Position numbers and translations under genes: made by a program. 64,000 nt of DNA. It comes from Arthrobacter sp. Bi83. Lineage in GTDB: Bacteria > Actinomycetota > Actinomycetes > Actinomycetales > Micrococcaceae. Location of the stretch: the NCBI RefSeq assembly GCF_918698095.1, contig NZ_CAKKLY010000008.1:37128-101127 (forward strand), written 5' to 3'. This document shows positions 61,383-64,000 of this stretch, piece by piece. A model generated the notes under the pieces. That model made no database searches. It was not told the DNA's origin and saw only the letters and a list, made by a program, of their open reading frames with translations. Positions within the stretch are counted from its first letter, which is position 1. Every line of letters begins with the position of its first letter.

Positions 61383-63200
61383 CTAGTCCTCCGAACCTTC
61401 GGGCCTGCGGTCCTCGTGGTCCGATTCGTATTCTTCAGGCTGGATGTCACCGGTCTGGGCGTCACCGGCGTGGGCGTCACCGGCGTTCTCTGACTCCATT
61501 TCCTCGGCGTCGTCCGTCTCAGCGGAGTCGGCGTCGGACTCGGCGTCATCGGACTCAAAGTAGTCGGAGCCGGCGTCGTCAACGTTGTCAATCGCTGACG
61601 ACTGATCGGCCGCGGAGCCGGCGGCACCGGCCTCCGGGCTGGCCTCGGCAGCCTGCTGCGCGGAAGAAGGGCGTGCCTGCTCGGGAGCCGCGTCTGCGGC
61701 CGCCTGGGTTATCAGCCGCCGGCGTTCGGCTTCCTCGCGTGCCTCCTCTTCCTCGTCCCAGCCGAGGTCGATGATGTCTGGTTCCTCGGATATTCCGGTG
61801 CCCAGGGCATCCTCGGCGACCGTGGCCTGGCGTTGCCACTTCCCGGCCTCGGCTCCACGTCCGGCGGCGCCCAGGGCATCTGCATAGGCCCGGAACAGCC
61901 GCGGGCTGTAGGAGAAGGCACGATTGATGTCCAGTTGCGGGATCTCCAGCTCGGCGACGGCAGCATCAAGCTGTCCGAGGTCCGAGCGGGCACCGGAGGC
62001 GACTATGGCCAGCTCCACCTTGCCCGGTGCGTCCAGGTCCTGGGCTTCCTCCGAGCGGACAACGTCCAAGGCACGGTCGGGCCGCCCGAGGCCACGTTCG
62101 CAATCCGCCATGACTGGCAGGTGCACGTTGGAGCCGCTGATCCTGCGGTAGGTCCGGAACTCACGCAGAGCTTCGCCGTAGTGTCCGGCGGCGTAGGCCG
62201 TCAGGCCCACGGCTTCGCGGACAGCCGCGAGGCGCCCGCCGCGCCGGCTGGCGGCCAAGGCGTGCTGGAAGGCGAGCTCGGGCTCTTCGTCGATGAGGCG
62301 ACCGGCCATCACAAGGTGGCGGGCCACCCATTCAGCGCTCTTGGCTTCAAGGGTCTTGATCTGGTGCTGTGTGGCGCGGTCCAGCTCCTTGCCCGTGACA
62401 TCCTCGTCGATCTCGGGAGAACGCTCACGGTCCGGGCGGTTGGCGCTGCGCAGGTCCCGGGCGTTGGGGACACGGACCGGGCGATCTTCGTCCCTGTCGC
62501 GGCCGAACTGGCGCGGGCCGGAGTCGCCTCGGTCAAAGCTGCGCGGTGCCCTGTCCTGCCTGTCGCCGAACGGCTTGCGGTTGTCGCCGCCGCCAAAGCT
62601 GCGGCGGTCGCCTTCGCCTTCACGGCGCGGACGGTCACCGAACGGCTTACGGTCACGGTCACCGAAACTGCGGCGGTCGCCTTCGCCTTCACGGCGCGGA
62701 CGGTCACCGAACGGCTTACGGTCACGGTCACCAAACGGCTTACGCTCACGGTCACCGAACGGCTTACGCTCACCCTCACCTTCACGGCGCGGACGATCAC
62801 CGAACGGCTTACGGTCACGGTCACCAAACGGCTTACGCTCACCCTCACCTTCACGGCGCGGACGATCACCGAACGGCTTACGGTCACGGTCACCAAACGG
62901 CTTACGGTCACGGTCACCAAACGGCTTACGCTCACCCTCGCCCTCACGGCGCGGACGATCACCGAACGGCTTACGCTCACCCTCACCTTCACGGCGCGGA
63001 CGATCACCGAACGGCTTACGCTCACGATCGCCGTCGGGACGGCGGGGGCCATCTGAGCCCCGCCCGTCCTGGGCGCGGAATCCGCGCGGATCTCCACCGG
63101 AGTTGTTGGTGCCACGGAATGATCCGCCGTTGGAGCCGCGGTCACCTCCGGAGTGTCGGCGGTCTTGTCCGCCGCGATTGCCGCCGTTGTGCTCAGCCAT
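61383..63200 (-). CDS. Repeat-rich protein: basic KPFGD repeats, TPR-like core, acidic tail
   Basis: A 605-residue protein of unknown function. Residues 1-50 are Gly/Arg/Asn-rich; about 50-240 contain about a dozen KPFGD units and six RPRREGEG units; about 260-460 form a helical, TPR-like region (HYGEALREFRTYRRISG, AELEIPQLDINRAFSYSP); the last 110 residues are strongly acidic (Glu/Asp/Ser/Ala). GGAGGAATCCACC precedes ATG 63200. The basic repeat arm suggests nucleic-acid binding, and the location next to the rRNA operon and rRNA methyltransferase tlyA fits an RNA role; both are inference. Long opposite-strand frames here are by-products of the repeats. Confidence 0.8.
   Translation of the reverse strand: MAEHNGGNRGGQDRRHSGGDRGSNGGSFRGTNNSGGDPRGFRAQDGRGSDGPRRPDGDRERKPFGDRPRREGEGERKPFGDRPRREGEGERKPFGDRDRKPFGDRDRKPFGDRPRREGEGERKPFGDRDRKPFGDRPRREGEGERKPFGDRERKPFGDRDRKPFGDRPRREGEGDRRSFGDRDRKPFGDRPRREGEGDRRSFGGGDNRKPFGDRQDRAPRSFDRGDSGPRQFGRDRDEDRPVRVPNARDLRSANRPDRERSPEIDEDVTGKELDRATQHQIKTLEAKSAEWVARHLVMAGRLIDEEPELAFQHALAASRRGGRLAAVREAVGLTAYAAGHYGEALREFRTYRRISGSNVHLPVMADCERGLGRPDRALDVVRSEEAQDLDAPGKVELAIVASGARSDLGQLDAAVAELEIPQLDINRAFSYSPRLFRAYADALGAAGRGAEAGKWQRQATVAEDALGTGISEEPDIIDLGWDEEEEAREEAERRRLITQAAADAAPEQARPSSAQQAAEASPEAGAAGSAADQSSAIDNVDDAGSDYFESDDAESDADSAETDDAEEMESENAGDAHAGDAQTGDIQPEEYESDHEDRRPEGSED
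62560..63040 (-). repeat. Coding minisatellite within the KPFGD-repeat gene
   Basis: About 480 bp of near-identical units such as ACGGCTTACGGTCACGGTCA and CCTTCACGGCGCGGACG in variable order. The units alternate short DRKPFGD and longer RPRREGEGERKPFGD modules. Homogeneity at the DNA level suggests recent expansion; copy number may vary between strains, and assembly here could be collapsed or expanded. Confidence 0.85.
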
Positions 63201-63424
63201 GGTGGATTCCTCCTGTAGTGAGCCGACCACTGGCGCAATGCGCAGCCGCTCTTATCCTTGTTTTCTTGTCCGTGCGCAACCCGAGGTAAAGCACCACGAA
63301 GCTCGCATACCTCATGCAATTCTAGGCGAGAGCCCGCGGGACGACTAACGGGAAAGCCGCCAGAAGGAGCTTCGTGGGAATGCTCACAACCAGGTTCCTG
63401 GTGGACCCCAACGGCGTCGGCGCA

Positions 63425-63797
63425 GGAAGTGAGAGACGGTTCATCGTCTAGCCACCGACGCTCTCTCACTTCCCACGGTAAAGTCAACGACGCTCTCTCA
63501 CTTCCTGCGGGGAGAATTACGGACGCTCTCTCACTTCCCACGGTAAAGTCAACGACGCTCTCTCACTTCCTGCGGGGAGAATTACGGACGCTCCCCTCAC
63601 TTCCTGGGGGAAAGTCACCGACGCTCCCCTCACTTCCTGCGGGTACGACGGCGGCGTGCTTGCCTGGGTGCCCGGGCCGACCTTGGTGGGGTGAGAGAGC
63701 GTTGCCCAGGAAGCTGCAGGAAGTGAGAGGGCGTGCCGGGTTTCGGTGCAGAAAGTGAGAGGGCGTTGCCCAGGAAGGCGCAGGAAGTGAGGGGCGT
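63425..63797. repeat. Two-armed array of a 16-bp repeat with 32-33 bp periodicity
   Basis: Core GGAAGTGAGAGAGCGT and close variants. One plus-strand copy at 63425 is followed by six minus-strand copies starting at 63458, 63490, 63523, 63555, 63588 and 63621, then four plus-strand copies at about 63690, 63719, 63751 and 63783. Spacers of the left arm alternate between CACGGTAAAGTCAACG and TGCGGGGAGAATTACGG, so the real unit there is about 65 bp. The two arms are inverted relative to each other. Confidence 0.9.
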
Positions 63798-63832
63798 GGG
63801 TGTGGTGTGGTTGGTTTCCGGGTTAAAGAGCG

Positions 63833-63861
63833 AAGGCCCCGACATTTGCTGTCGGGGCCTT
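63833..63861 (-). terminator. rRNA operon terminator
   Basis: A perfect 12-bp stem AAGGCCCCGACA / TGTCGGGGCCTT with a 5-base loop lies 14 bp beyond the 5S 3' end and is followed on the minus strand by CGCTCTTTAACC. Confidence 0.8.
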
Positions 63862-63874
63862 GGCCGTAAATAGT

Positions 63875-63993
63875 GTCCGGCGGTGACCTACTCTCCCACA
63901 CCCTCCCGGGTGCAGTACCATCGGCGCTGTGGGTCTTAGCTTCCGGGTTCGGAATGGGACCGGGCGTTTCCCCCACGCTATGACCGCCGTAAC
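63875..63993 (-). rRNA. rrf: 5S ribosomal RNA
   Basis: The minus strand begins GTTACGGCGGTCATAGCGTG and ends with AGTAGGTCACCGCCGGAC, with the universal CCCATTCCGAACCCGGAAGC in between; the ends pair as the 5S terminal stem. Length is about 119. The 23S gene should lie to the right of the window. Confidence 0.95.
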
Positions 63994-64000
63994 CCTTGTA

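Larger units (their letters stand above)
63201..63874. other. Non-coding region between the repeat protein and the rRNA operon
   Basis: From left to right: the promoter area of the repeat protein, a short possible leader ORF of about 25 codons (from GTG about 63374), the two-armed short-repeat array (63425-63797) and the rRNA operon terminator (63833-63861). Confidence 0.6.

Noticed and set aside
63374..63451. Short ORF of about 25 codons with GGAG upstream
   Set aside because: Reads partly through the outer short-repeat copy; no conservation evidence, so not called as a gene.
62293..63541. Long open frames on both strands through the KPFGD repeat region
   Set aside because: They arise because the repeats lack stops in several frames; they give Ser/Arg-rich or Thr/Val-rich monotony, while the 605-residue minus frame has a good start site and a non-repeat domain.
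63458..63797. Possible CRISPR array from evenly spaced repeats
   Set aside because: Cores are only about 16 bp, spacers are themselves repeated and 16-17 bp long, orientation flips between arms, and no cas gene is near.

Overview
The window is a GC-rich chromosomal segment (clearly above 60 % GC by eye) from an actinobacterium. Gene order, GTG starts, probable leaderless starts and protein families fit the Micrococcaceae, most likely Arthrobacter or Pseudarthrobacter. It is almost all genes in conserved chromosomal blocks. I see no transposase, prophage, CRISPR-Cas locus or plasmid module.

Layout. 1-4.5 kb, minus strand: start of the division and cell-wall (dcw) cluster, mraZ-rsmH-ftsL-ftsI-murE, with murE cut by the window edge. 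4.9-6.9 kb: a DUF3040 membrane protein and dinB. 6.9-14.4 kb: a block resembling the mycobacterial idsA2-Rv2175c-pknL-aroG region (lipoprotein, polyprenyl diphosphate synthase, Rv2175c-like DNA-binding protein, LysM/lytic transglycosylase, PASTA kinase, class II DAHP synthase). 14.5-21 kb: lipid genes (PlsC acyltransferase, two tandem esterases, acyl-CoA synthetase) and a ROK sugar kinase. 21-27 kb: two MinD/ParA-like ATPases flanking pyruvate carboxylase. 27.3-30.4 kb: gcvH-garA-ftsR-DUF151-MerR, the same order as mycobacterial Rv1826-Rv1830. 30.5-39.6 kb: a Fpg/Nei glycosylase, tRNA-Pro and the minus-strand series parA-scpA-scpB-rluB-tyrA-cmk-plsC-der. 39.9-52.8 kb: a metabolic and regulatory island: dctA with a divergent CitA/DcuS-type two-component system, prpE divergent from gntR-prpD-prpB-prpC, an ECF sigma factor with an unusual membrane partner, and an MTH1-like NUDIX enzyme. 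52.9-63.2 kb, minus strand: a long cluster HAD phosphatase-small ORF-tlyA-nadK-recN-pyrG-NUDIX-xerD, headed by a repeat-rich protein. The window ends in the 5S rRNA of a minus-strand rRNA operon, preceded by a two-armed short-repeat array.

How the genes fit together. The prp genes form a propionyl-CoA (2-methylcitrate) pathway whose products, succinate and pyruvate, connect to C4-dicarboxylate uptake (DctA) and to anaplerosis (pyruvate carboxylase). GarA, probably phosphorylated by a Ser/Thr kinase, links kinase signalling to 2-oxoglutarate metabolism, and its neighbour FtsR links to division. ParA, ScpAB, XerD and the dcw genes serve chromosome segregation and division.

Most unusual signals: (1) a repeat array at 63.4-63.8 kb with 32-33 bp periodicity and opposed arms; (2) MraZ-type GTGG boxes at exact 10-bp steps before mraZ, and a second set, reversed, about 330 bp further upstream; (3) an ECF-sigma partner whose ectodomain is an internal duplication with equally spaced cysteine pairs; (4) two inverted 12-bp operator copies between prpE and gntR; (5) a protein with about a dozen KPFGD repeats beside the rRNA operon; (6) the 13-kb island between xerD and parA. 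All positions come from reading the sequence; no database search was run.
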